A stretch of DNA of 64,000 nt from assembly GCF_032854445.1 (NCBI RefSeq), contig NC_088295.1, positions 9,349,385 to 9,413,384 on the forward strand, given 5' to 3'. Shown here piece after piece: positions 45,919 through 58,200 of the stretch. Position numbers and translations under genes: made by a program. A model generated the notes under the pieces. That model worked only from the letters and a program-made list of their open reading frames with translations, did not search any database and was not told the origin of the DNA. The DNA is from Liolophura sinensis (lineage: Eukaryota; Mollusca; Polyplacophora; Chitonida; Chitonidae). Within the stretch, counting starts at the first letter, position 1; each line of letters opens with the position of its first letter.

Positions 45919-48689
45919 GTTAATCTGTGCTGTAATGCAAAAATTATTGTTGTAAAATGTACCAAATGAGAAGACAAAACAGAATCAGTGTTGCAAATAT
46001 CAGCTCACAAGTGAATTAGCCGACAACACCTGGCTGATTAAAACAGATCACTTACCCCGTATGTGCAGCTCTCGGAAGAGAGCTACTGCGCACATACACT
46101 GTAGAGGAGGAATATGCCATGCCCATATTACGGTATATAGCGATAATATAACCCTCATGCTGAAAGGTGTCATCACACCTATAGACGAAAGGGTTCATGT
46201 TGCTTCATTAGAATACAGCGGTTCTCTTGCCTCAGTCGATTGGCCAAAGGCCTATATGATCGTAAGCTGGAATCTGCCTCTCGTCGGGTTCGGCTACGGT
46301 TTTGAGTCAGTAGGTTTATCTGGTACATGCATAGCGTGAAGTTGTTACTCTGGTCAGTTCGGTTTTCTCCACTCATAAAACCGACTGCCGTGGCATAAGT
46401 AAAACATTCTTGGGTACGACCTTAATCAACAATCAGATAAATACCAGTGCAAAATTACACCTTTGGATTGCGGTCATGGGGTACCGAATACAACAGCGCC
46501 TCGAGTTTAGAATGAGTATTTAGAAAGCAAAATTTAAACTCAAGTCAAGCTCCGTGGAATGATCACTGGAATCGAGGCGCAATACCATATAATGTGTGTA
46601 TCATGTCATCTTCATTAATAAATTGTGTGTCTCAACGTACGTAACCCAACATTGTCTTCAGCTGAAATTACAATTAGTGAGGAAACTTAATCTCTCATTG
46701 TGCTAACAATTGGTGAGAGAACGGTGGGAAATAATGCATCGTGATATATACAGACAACCGAAGAAAAATGTGTCTAACAGATTTCCACGCAAAAAATCTG
46801 CAATGTACGGAATCCTATATTTATGTGTTACATTGTTGATGAATAAAACACATGTTTGCGTGATTCACGTTGAAGACAAGACAGGGAAGGGATTGGCAAT
46901 ATGGCAAAATACTTACTATTGCAAATATGTTTTAGTTCATCCAACACTTTGTTCTTACTTGATGTATTGTAAGCAACTTGGCTCTACACTTGGGCCTAAT
47001 CATGGCCGTTTCTTTCCACTTAATACTTAATGGCTGTTCATCAAAGGGATTGCGCCCGTGCATGAATAGAAACCAGAAGTAAGGCTGAGACAATGACATA
47101 GGCCTGTACTATTGTATACAATACGAGCTGACTTCAGATTAGAAGTCAACAATTTAAGGGTTCTGAGTGACAATCTGAGCAAGTGATTACGTCAGAAGAA
47201 TCCCGCACTTGATCCCCTGGCTAAATCGCCATGACGGACAACTACTGCTCTTCCGCCAGTGCCACAATCTACACATGTAAACAATCATACCTACCGGGCG
47301 CCAACACGTGCGATCTGTTGTGGGCAGTTCCGGGGCTACCGGTACAGAGAGCGGCTCTCTGTCGGGGATTGCCCAGTGGCAGCTAATATAACTGTGCTGT
47401 AGCAGGAGTGAGCGTTTACACACAAGCAGCGCAGACATGGGGATGTACTTTTTCTAATTAAAGATCATCGTTGCTACACGGTTCCTAAATTGAGCCTCAG
47501 AGCTAAGTCTACTGAATATAAACAGAAATGTCAATTGTGCTATAAATTAGGTGTTAAGTGACAGATGAGCGGTATTGAGTCATACCGGCAAGTGTAAACT
47601 AGTGCAAGAAGAGCAACTTTGGTCACATGGCTGTCCCCCTGGCGGCCAGGTAGCAATTTACTAATTATTCTAACCATGAGGTTTATTTGGGCAGTGTGTG
47701 TCGGCGCGGGGGGTGGGGGGGGGGGGGGAGAGGGCTGCTAGAGGCGGCTGTCAGAGCTAATCACAATACCATCAGGCAGTGGGAATATAGTGCCCCGACT
47801 TGCATACATCGGGGACGGGGATTCGCAAGTTTGGAACTCATTGATTAACAGGCAAGGCGTGAAATAATATTTGATAATTGTGGTATAGGTTAACATACAG
47901 ACATTGCTAAGGGCCTACGCAGGACAGGCTGGGATCGGCCTGCCCAGACTCACCCGATCGGGTGAAGCAACAATGAACGTGTAAAGCAAACTGGCCTTTC
48001 ATGCATTAGTCCAAACCGCTGAAGGCTGCAGACATATTAGCACAATTCACACCTAAGCTTATAACGAATCGCAGTATGACAAGATACAGACAGTATAGTC
48101 ATGAACAAAAATAATGTATTTCGTTTTATGGATATTTTGCCCCCACATTTCATTGACTAACGTATTCATGAATGTATTGCATACATGCTAGTAATGACAT
48201 ATTTAGTGAATTTCTTGAGATGTACGTTATTTTTGTTTTAGCTTTCCGTGATAAAAGTAAATTTTTGAAAGAAGAAATACAGATCTATTACATATCAAAC
48301 TTAAAAAAAAAACAATGTGTACGCCTTTATCGTTTTTCCGCAAGCCTTTCATATTACAAGCACCCACCATCGGCTAGCCAATATTTCGATTTATACTTTC
48401 GATCTACTTTATTAAAGTGATACATTATGTGGAATGCCGTAAAAGATGAGTGAATTATAGTGTTACGCCATGTAATGATTGTTTACAGGTATACTACTAA
48501 ACGAGGTTTTACGCCATTTTAAACATTCATAAAGCAGGCCACAGAACATGGAAGTGTTAATTTGACATGAGGTACTCTTAAATTACAGCATTTTCTAATT
48601 ATTTTGTAATGTGTAATATTTCTTTGAATTTAGAAAAATGTTAACCTAGCAATATAATTGCTATCCCTCCTTTACCTCTGAGGAATGAA
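45919..48689. other. Intergenic stretch upstream of the nAChR gene
   Basis: It must hold the receptor promoter, but no TATA box or start site could be singled out. 46350-46443 is a degenerate SINE tail (CATAAAACCGACTGCC, then AATCAACAATCAGATAAATA). 47707-47728 is a G-rich run with 14 G in a row that could form a quadruplex. No other gene is seen. Confidence 0.5.
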
Positions 48690-49046
48690 TAAACGAATGT
48701 TAGGGGTTTAACGTCGTACTTTACAATTTTTCAGTCATATGACGACGAGCAGTCATTAGGTGCGTGTACATATATGGTGTCTTCTTGTGGAAGGGCGAGT
48801 CCAAGCCCCTAATCCTGCCACTGAAGTATCATGACGAAGACACCATACATGACACCTCACCTAGTCACATTATACTGATACAGGGCCAACCAGTTCTGTT
48901 TCCTTGCTCTAGCCTCTCAGTGCTGAGCGCCAAGAGAGGCAGCAACAATTACCATTTTTAAAGTTTTTAGATCACCCGACCTGACCTGGGTTTGATCCCG
49001 GGCCTCCCGACTTCGAGGCGGACGCTTTAACCATTAGCGGCCTTCA
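48690..49046 (-). mobile_element. tRNA-derived repeat family II, longest copy
   Basis: On + it runs GTTAGGGGTTTAACGTCGTA, TTTTTCAGTCATATGACGAC, CTCTAGCCTCTCAGTGCTGA, GGGTTTGATCCCGGGCCTCC. On the minus strand its start resembles a tRNA: a box A-like CTAATGGTTAAAGCG, an anticodon-arm-like CCGCCTCGAAGTCGG, and a box B-like GGGATCAAACCC. It is distinct from family I in both head and body. Confidence 0.7.
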
Positions 49047-49428
49047 CCACTGAAGAAATGTTGAATGTAACATTATAAAAGTTTTACATAACATTTCAGT
49101 TTTAAAAGAACAGCTAAATTAAATAAATATCATTAAATCATAAGTATCATAAATTAGAGAGGCCAGTAATAAAGACACTGGGCAGGTTGGTACATTCGCA
49201 AGGAATACAACGAATAAAAATATAATGGGCACCCACCGATGGTCAAACAGGACAGAATTAAGACATGTTCATGTACACAGAGTTTATTTTTGTGTCATAA
49301 ACTACATAGAGACCACCTCCACCAAGCCCTGCTGTGTAAATGTTAGACTGCAATATTGTTGATTTCAGTACGGCATATGTAATTTTAGTTTGTCAGAGAT
49401 ACTTTTGAAGTCATTTAGAGGATGATTT

Positions 49429-49593
49429 TGATGATAAATTTATTTATTTATTTATTTATTTATTTCACTGGTGTTACATACGCCGTACTCAAGAATATTT
49501 CACTTGTACGACGCCGGCCAGCATTATCGTGGAAGTAAACCGGGCAGAGCCCGGGGGAAACACACGACCATCCGCAGGTTGCTGCCTGACCTT
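49429..49593 (-). mobile_element. SINE (family I), 5'-truncated, with 11-bp target duplication
   Basis: Flanked by GAGGATGATTT at 49418-49428 and 49594-49604. The tail is a long run of TTTA units (49439-49465), and the body ends at CCGCAGGTTGCTGCC. The head is missing. Confidence 0.88.
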
Positions 49594-49604
49594 GAGGATG
49601 ATTT

Positions 49605-51475
49605 GTATCTTATGGTTAAATTCTGCAGGATTTATTTTAATTTTCCCTTGCTCAAACAGTTTTCAGTTAGGCCTACATGACGGCGATCAAGTTTATGAGT
49701 TCGGGAAACCGGAGTGTCCGGCAATTCTTCACGATAACCAATAATAACTCCTGTCATCCACCACACTGTACCACACCAGTGCTCATGCTCCGTTATACAC
49801 ATGAAATTTCGGCGTTGGATACAGGTGGATGCTGAACTGATGTAGGACTACAGGAATACCGTGTTTGCTAATTATCAATAAGTATACTTTTTTACTCACC
49901 TCCTCTGCTTTCTAGGAGTATAAACCATTCGCTGAAGGATGGAGCAAACCTGCCTCAAACCCAGCGCCTCCTGCTACATAAAAGTTGCACAAAACAAACC
50001 TTCATGTAGCGTATGTGTGCAATGATTTGAGATAGCACTATTCTAAGTTACTCTATTCCTCACGGCAAACGAGAGGTCCCACGTGACTGACGGTCAACAC
50101 GACCTGCGACCAGTGGGCAACATCAGGGGCAGACCTGCTAGTTATCAAAGGCTGGTTAGGTAGGCGATTGTAACACATGGTAAACACTAACCAGCTCCCT
50201 GCAAGAATGTGCAATCGCACCCGTTGGAGTAACGGGAGTGTCGTAACCGGCAATCAAATGAGAACGACCAGCCACGGGCTATGCTGTATTTATGGCCATA
50301 GCCTGTAATATTTCCGGATAATTCAAGTAATAGACTGACGGATTGGTAATAAATTTGCATTAAATTACGACCAATGCTGGGACGATAAAGACTAAGTGTC
50401 CATTGTAGGACATCGTTAATACAATATCAAGCCACTGAATCTCGCGTTTGACAAATTTATGTGGAGTTTGGAAATTTCGTTAGTAAAAACCATTTGTTTC
50501 TGCCATGTATAGACACACCTATCATAGCACTCTCCCATCTCACTGCCTTCATCTCACATGTAGGCTTCTTCCCGTGTTCCCACTCAACTCTAGAAAATAC
50601 AGAATAGAAGTACGACGTTAAATCCCAAGCACTCACTCAAAGATTAACATTCGGTGGTGGGAGATTTTGTTGTTATTGTTTAAGAGTGGGTGTATATTTC
50701 TGCCATGCTGGTATACATCCTGCTCTGTAAATTATTGAATCAAATTGCCGTCAGACTTTTAAATTGCCGTCAGATTTTCTTTCTACTGTTCTTTAATAAT
50801 GAAAGCGATACCTAATTTGACTTTTTGACAAAACAATGTTTGATATGCCTTAGCGCTCAGAAAGTATCTCCTGAATGTTCCTCGTATATCTGTTCCCAAA
50901 GTAATGTGTAAAAAATAATACATTAATAGTAAATAAAGCAAGTAACACGTAAGAGACAAGATGGCAACAGTTTTGTATGATGCAGGGAAGACAGCTGATA
51001 TTCCCGGCGTGACATCCAATTCAAATTTCAATTTCACATCCGTGAAAAATTTCCATGTCGAATACAAATACAGATATTTCATTTATACCACTATTGTAGC
51101 TGTTAATGAAAACTCTTAATCAGATCGCACGAGATCCTGAGCGCTCCGTCCATATTTGCAAATCAGTATTTTAAAGTAATGCTAAAGTTTCAGGGAAAAT
51201 ACATACGATCTCTTTAAAGTTTGAGAACATGATAAACTATCGTTATATACACGTCTTGAAGTCTGTATATGTTCCATTCTCTTAGTAACTTGCTTAAGTC
51301 ACCAAGTGAATAAGACCTTTTCTCCAAGAATTCAATGACAATCAAACCGTTTCCTACGAAGTTACCATCACATACAGTAAGAGAACACAATGTCACCACA
51401 ATTCAGTTCGATTTTATTTGGTTGGTGCTTTACGCCGTACTCCAATTCAGTTCGAACTCGTGATCTCATTGCCAT
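49605..51475. other. Intergenic stretch
   Basis: No gene supported. 51411-51441 is a 31-base remnant of a family I SINE tail (TTTATTTGGTTGGTGCTTTA, CGCCGTACTCC). Confidence 0.5.
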
Positions 51476-52342
51476 TTAGCTGGATGTGATCATGTAGCTG
51501 GATGTTGTCATGTGGCTATATGTGCTCATGCAGCTGGATGTTGTCATGTGGCTGGATGTTGTGATGTGGTTGGATGTGCTCATGTAGCTGGATGTTGTCA
51601 CGTAGCTGGATGTTGTCATGTAGCTGGATGTTGTCATGTAGCTGAATGTGATCATAAATAGCTGAAACTAGTGATCTAGCTGGATGTGATCATGTAGCCG
51701 AATGTGATCATGTATAGATGAAAGTGGTCATTAAGCTGGATCTGATTAAGTTTAGCTAAACGGCACAATGTAGCTTGATGTAACCATATAGCTGGATGTG
51801 GTTATGTGTCAGGATGGTGTGGATGTAGCTGGATGTGGTTATGTGTCAGGATGCTGTGGATGTAGCTGGATGTGGTTATGTGTCAGGATGGTGTACATGT
51901 AACTGGATGTGGTTGTGTCAGGATGGTGTACATGTAGCTGGATTTGGTTATGTGTCAGGATGCTGTGGATGTAGCTGGATGTGGTTATGTGTCAGGATGG
52001 TGTGCATGTAGCTGGCTGTGGTTATTGTCAGAATGACGTGCATGTAGCTGGATGTGGTTATGTGTCAGGATGGTGTACATGTAACTGGATGTGGTTATGT
52101 GTCAGGATGGTGTGCATGTAGCTGGATGTGGTTATGTGTCAGAATGCTGTGCATGTAACTGGATGTGGTTATGTGTCAGGATGGTGTGCATGTAGCTGGA
52201 TGTGGTTATGTGTCAGAATGCTGTGCATGTAACTGGATGTGGTTATGTGTCAGGATGGTGTGCATGTAGCTGGATGTGGTTATGTGTCAGGATGCTTTGC
52301 ATGTAGCTGGATGTGGTTATGTGTCAGGATGGTGTGCATGTA
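51476..52342. repeat. 37-bp tandem array preceded by related ~18-bp units
   Basis: From 51476 to about 51780 the unit is near GTAGCTGGATGTTGTCAT, 18 bp. From about 51790 it becomes AGCTGGATGTGGTTATGTGT followed by CAGGATGGTGTGCATGT, 37 bp. Late units alternate GTAACTGG with GTAGCTGG and AGGATGGTG with AGAATGCTG, giving a 74-bp higher-order unit. The longer unit appears to be two short units grown together. Confidence 0.95.
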
Positions 52343-53125
52343 ACACGTTTCGCGGATTCTCAGCGATATGTCCAGGATGAATATGTAATGGCGTATGAAG
52401 GTCCTTTAGGAAGTTGGTGTCTGCTTAGGTTTTGCCTGTAGCAAGAGTGCATTTGTCACCTGCATGACATCATGCCGCCCTACAATGTTTACTTCTGCAA
52501 TATTAATCACCGTAAAGCGTCATACTGGCTATCATATCAATAAATCACCTATAAGTTATAGGTTTTAGGCAGGTAACGCATGAATCTTAGCCGAAGTTCA
52601 TGACCGCCGTATTGACCGTACATTTATATACCTGTGTTTATTATGTTTACCTGTGTTTATTATGTTTACCTGTGTTTTCCATTACCATAATACTGTGTGG
52701 ACATCGGTATGTTTATTTCCCTGCATTGTGTATTGATGTGCTGAAGAAATCACCTCTGTGTTGTTATTTACGAATCATCTAGTGAATTGATATACATGAA
52801 CAAGCAGTGAGGTGAAGGTCACGATGTCACATTGGTTTCCTACCTGGCCATATGAAAGAATACGTATTGCCAAAAAATATATCTTAAATGGTTTCACTCT
52901 CAGAAATAGGTTCTCCACCTGACAGTTGATCAAGAGATTTCATCCAAGGTTTTCCAGAGCTTAGGGTAAAAACAAGTTCAACGACTTGCCAAAAACATAA
53001 TATGAAGACGGTTTGAAAATAAAGCTAATAATGGCTACCAGCCAAACATGTATGTACTTTCGCGTTTGTCAGAGGTTTTCACATGAGCCGTTTTCGCTGC
53101 AGCTATTTTCAAGATGCTGTGACAG
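52343..53125. other. Spacer between tandem arrays
   Basis: No gene. TTATGTTTACCTGTGTTTAT is locally repeated near 52635-52675. Confidence 0.5.
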
Positions 53126-54075
53126 TCCACAGCCCGTCATGTCGTATCATTATCCTTCACAGCCCGTCACATTGTACCCTTTCCCGCCCACAGCCCGTCA
53201 CATTGTGCTCTTACCAGTCCACAGCCCGTCATATTGTGACCATACTCGTCCACTTCCCGTCACGTTGTGTCCTTACCTGTCTACATAACGCCACGTTGTG
53301 TCCTTACCTGTTCACATCCTGTTACGTTGTGCCCTTATCCGTCCACAACCAGTCACGTTGTGCCATTAACTGTTCACATCCCGTCGCGTTGTGTCCTTAC
53401 CTGTCTACATAACGTCACGTTGTGCCCTTATCCGCCTACAGGTCACCACGTTGTGTCCACAGGCCGTCACATTGTGTCATTACCTGTCCACATCCCGTCA
53501 CGTTGTACCATTATTCGTCCACAGGCCGTCACGTTGTGCCATTACCTGTTCACATCCTGTCACGTTGTGTCCTTACCTGTCGACATCCCGTCATTTTGTG
53601 CCCTTATCCGTCTACAGCCCGTCACATTATGTCAATTCTCGCCCACAGCCCGTCACATTGTGCCCTTATCCGACTACAACCCTTCACATTGCGCCCTTAT
53701 CCGCTACAGCCCGTCACGTTGTGTCCTTACTCGTTCAGAGCCCGTCATATTGTGCCCTTATCTGACCACAACCCGTCACATTGTGTCCTTATCCGTCCAC
53801 CTCCCGTCACGTTGTGTCCTTACCTGTCCACATCCCGTCATATTTGTGCCCTTATCCCTCTACATCCCGTCATATTATATCCTTACTCGTCCACAGCCCG
53901 TTATATTGTGCCCTTACCTGTCCACAACCCGCCATATTATGCCCTTAATCGTCCACAGCTAGCCCGTCAAATTGTGCCCTTACCCGCCCACATCTCGTCA
54001 TATTGTGTCGTTATCCACCCACAGCCCGTCATATCGTACCCTCATCCGTCCACTCTTGTCACGGTAGTGTTCTCA
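53126..54075. repeat. 31-bp tandem array, about 30 units
   Basis: The unit is about CACAGCCCGTCACATTGTGC followed by CCTTATCCGTC. It is variable, with CATCCC or CAACCC for CAGCCC and GTGTCC for GTGCCC. The unit rarely contains a stop in any forward frame, so all three forward frames stay open for hundreds of bases and give Cys/His/Pro-rich peptides. There is no conserved start, splice context or codon preference, so I read it as a minisatellite. Decayed units may continue to about 54200. Confidence 0.95.
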
Positions 54076-54639
54076 TGCGTCTGTCATTAGTCATATCGTG
54101 TGCCGTCAAATGTCATCTCCAAACATTCGCCATTCATGTAACTTGTCCATGTACCATTTCTTTGTCACCATGCAGTCACATTACGCCCCCTTCTTTACAT
54201 TGCCTATCACAATGTGTTCTTATTCAGCCATATCCAGCCTCCGGCAACGATATTTGATCTTCCGTGAAACAGAGCATGGAATATAGACTGACGGAAGCCA
54301 TGGCACTACCAGATCACTGAAAGGTTTTCATATCTAATTAGATCAATTCTGAATAAATAATACGTTTGGAGTCCCCAACACTGGCTCCATGGAAGGATAT
54401 ATATTGCAAAAAAAAAACATAAATAATAAAAATATCTGAGATGGTTTCATTCCCTGAAATCGATATGCGTTCAGTATAGTAAACCATCAACAGAAGGCCA
54501 CGTCTACTGGTATACGCGTGAGTAATTGTTCATGTCTGTAAAACACGGTACTGACAGACCGTCTTATGTAACAACATGCAATGATTACGTCTGTGTCCAG
54601 CGCACCATTTTCCATAAAGGGGTTATAGGTTATGATTAC

Positions 54640-55290
54640 ATTGTCGGACACAAAAACGTCAAAAACTGCTTATGTCTGCGAGCCATTGTCGATATCTGTA
54701 TGACAGGTTATTGGCAGTGTGACACAATGACTCTACTGCTTACGTCTGAGTCTGTGCACTAAGAGCCACTGTCCATACCTGTATGACAGGCTATTGGCAC
54801 TGTGACGCAATGACTATACTGCTTATGTCTGAGTTTTGTGCACTGAAAACCATTGTCCATACCTGTATGACAGGTTATTGGCACTGTGACACAATGGTTC
54901 TACAGCTTACATGTATGTCCGAGTCTGTGCACCGAGAGCCATTGTCTATACCTGTATAACAGGTTATTGGCAGTGAGACGCAACTACTCTACTGCTTACC
55001 TCTGAGCCTGTGCACCGAGAGTCATTGTCTATACCTGTAAGACATGCTGTTGGCACTGTGACGCATTGAGTATACTGCTTATGTCTGTCTGTGCACTGAG
55101 AGCCATATCCGTATGACAAACTATCAGCGGACAACCTGACACAATAAGGTCAGCCGCTTACAACTGAGTGCATACTCTGGAGAGCATTGTCTATACCTGT
55201 ATCACTGACTATTGACAGTTTACTGCCTACTCCTGGGTCTGTGCTCTGAGAGTTAATGCCTATATACCTATATTAACTGGTTTTCAGTGG
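54640..55290. repeat. ~83-bp imperfect tandem array, about seven units
   Basis: CCTGTATGACAGGTTATTGG-like words recur at 54697, 54780, 54864, 54953, 55036, 55110 and 55198. They are separated by GTGACACAATGACTCTACTG, CTTACGTCTGAGTCTGTGCA and GAGAGCCATTGTC. Units decay toward the right end. Confidence 0.9.
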
Positions 55291-58200
55291 ATAGTATATC
55301 GAAATAACATGTACAAGACATAAACATATACGTGCATACAAAACAAAAGACTGCAGTGAGAGAGAGAAACTAAAGCAGCAACGAAAGCGTAATAGTTGCC
55401 AAATGCCCACATGCCCGGTGAAATCTATCATTTTTTTCACTTATATTGCTTAAAAAGTAACAATTAACTTTCAGGCCTGGTAGCACCGTAACTAACAAGG
55501 ATACAGAATCGATTCCGATTGGCTGATGTGAGAGATAGGCTCATCCAGGTAATGTCCAGCTTAAGCTGAATTTTAGTAATGGCAGATTTATTCAACCGTG
55601 ACTACAGTGTTCAACCCAGGAAACACTATATTCATTGCCAGCCAATCAGCGTCGCTTCTGTATCCCTTTAAGCTGAATTAGGTAAACCAAAAAAAATGCA
55701 GTGAGGTCGGCTTGCCATTGATCTAGGGTAAGCCTTATACCGATGAAGTGGTTGGAGATGGAGAATGTCTAATGAAACGACATGTATATATATATATATC
55801 TTGTAAGCAACTGTTTCTAAGATACGCACATGCGTATTTGTAAGGACAATTGCAGACGGAGTAGTGGGATGCAGAAATCACCCGATAAACCAACACCTAC
55901 ACATAACGTCTGTAAGAAACTGTCTCAACATTTTGTCAATTATTATGCTCAATTCATGGTGCTAGGACTGTACGTTGCTACTTTTTAAACATAGATATGA
56001 TCAGCTAGAATAAAATCCTTATCCGGATTTCACCAGTAATACTGTCGTAACCGCTCTTGTGTTTACTCACCGCTGTAAGTCTTTTATTATGTTCTAGAGT
56101 ATAATCGTACGTATTTGTAAAAAAGACGATCACAGTTGTGAGAAATACCGATGGTCGGATAAACTAATATGTACAGATAAGGTCTCTTGGATTATATACG
56201 TATTGGCCAACAAAGTCACCTGCCGACGGCGCGGTGAGACCCTGAGATTGTCGGATGAGTTACCAAGCACGTCTGTGTCTGTGCGGGTGCGTAAGCCGTC
56301 ACACTCTAGTTTTACATAACACACTAAATGTGGATTCCTATCTAGATGCCGTTATGTCTGGTTCTCGGGATAACCAATGCCAATTTGACTTCGATGACAG
56401 CGACATGGACAGCTGCTGAATGCTAACATCCAGTATACATCAATGGAGGCAATTACTGCTTGTGTGCGACTGGCGTCGGTATGGAGGTGCATACAGCATA
56501 TACATCTGGAATGATAGAATAGTGGTTTTTCCGATGATCGAGGGAAGTGTGCGAGTGTTTTGACTGCGTGCCCTGAATTAAGCCTGACACCGAACTGTGA
56601 TGCTAGAGTACCAGATGAGTTTGGACGAAATAACTTGTAACTCATAGTGATGCAATGGTTAATTCACAAAAGGTCTTGACTGATTTGTCCATCTCATGTA
56701 GCTGTCCAAATTGAAGATAGGTTGTGTTCAGTCATAAATCAAGTCGGTGACATTTCTCTAAGTTTCATCGAAGCACGCGTGCTGTTGCCAACACATCAAT
56801 GATATAGGGAAAAACACATTCTTAAAAGACTCTGTCCGGTCTCCTCCAAGCATTACTCCGTCAATGTAGAAGTGAAATATTCTTGAGTGCGGCGGAAAAC
56901 TCCTACCAAATAAATGAAAAAATATGAATATACAAAGATCATGATTGCATTTAGACGTTGTTGCTGTAAACAACATTTAATACTGCGCTATTATAGTCCC
57001 CAGGATCTGTGTAGGAAAATGTCAGCAACGGAATGCCAGCAGTATCAATTTACAAATGACGATGGCGTTAGGACCGTACTCGAGAGTTTTACGTTATCTG
57101 TGATAGGGTAATAGCTTTAAAATCGTAAGAGGCTGTAGGGGTCACTGTTGCATGACACAGCTCCGCACTGGCGTTTTAAGGTCTAAGATAGGTCTACGGT
57201 TACAAAAGATGAACTTCTTTAATGTGAGTGGTATACGAACTCACGGATATATGTTACAGAACAACCATAGCAAAACAAGAAAACTATGTTCTGTTAAGCA
57301 AAGGAACAAGAAATCAGTGGTGCCGTATAAATAATAAAAAATATATATTAAATCACGAGAGATTGGCCTTAGTCAATCATAACACACCTGTTGGGTGGGT
57401 TCTAACTTCTCAAGTGTCATTGCCTTAACACTATATCGGCAATAGTTCGTTGTTTTCAATTCCCCTTACTCATCGTTTATTGGCTTGTGGGGTGTGGGGT
57501 AAGGGGTGGTCTCGAAATCGACCATAGGTATAGTGGTATTGCCAGGTAAGCCTACAAGTCATGTTGACCGTTATTTGAAGATATTCGCTATATTTAGCAT
57601 AACTTGATATTTACATCTAATGATATAGGCAAATAATGAGAAGTATTCATAAAGAAGTCGGGAAACTGAGGCCACTTTCTTATACGTAAAGGTTAAAATC
57701 GTAAATATCTAGAGTGGCTATTAGCTATATGCATGGATAATGAAAGAGCTACAGTTTTGTATACCGCCTGAAAATAGCAGTGTATAAAGCAGAGGGCAGA
57801 TGTTATATCTTTTGGTAAAGCTATCCAAATGTGTGGGAGTAGATGGAAACATCGATAAACCATAAAGGCTGAAAGTGGATGAAAACCTCTAAAAGCCGAT
57901 GATTATATTAATTAAATGGAAAACAGTAAATAATTTGAAAATGTATGATAGGCTTTTGGGTTGCCAAAGCTAACAACGAAAGATGTAATTATCCCTCCTT
58001 TGTTATGGTAATCTAAAATATATATTTAATGGCGAAGTGTCATGGAAAACATGCTCTTGATGGAACTCGCGATGGTTTCCTCCACATTTCGTTACTTATC
58101 ATATGTTGAATACTGTAATACAATCATTTATTAATTCATTCATACGACAACCCACATGCATTATTGCTCAAGCACTAAATCTCGAGAGCCATGCACATGT

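Noticed and set aside
53267-54090. Overlapping 231- and 222-residue open frames
   Set aside because: All three forward frames of the 31-bp array are open, so openness is not evidence for coding.
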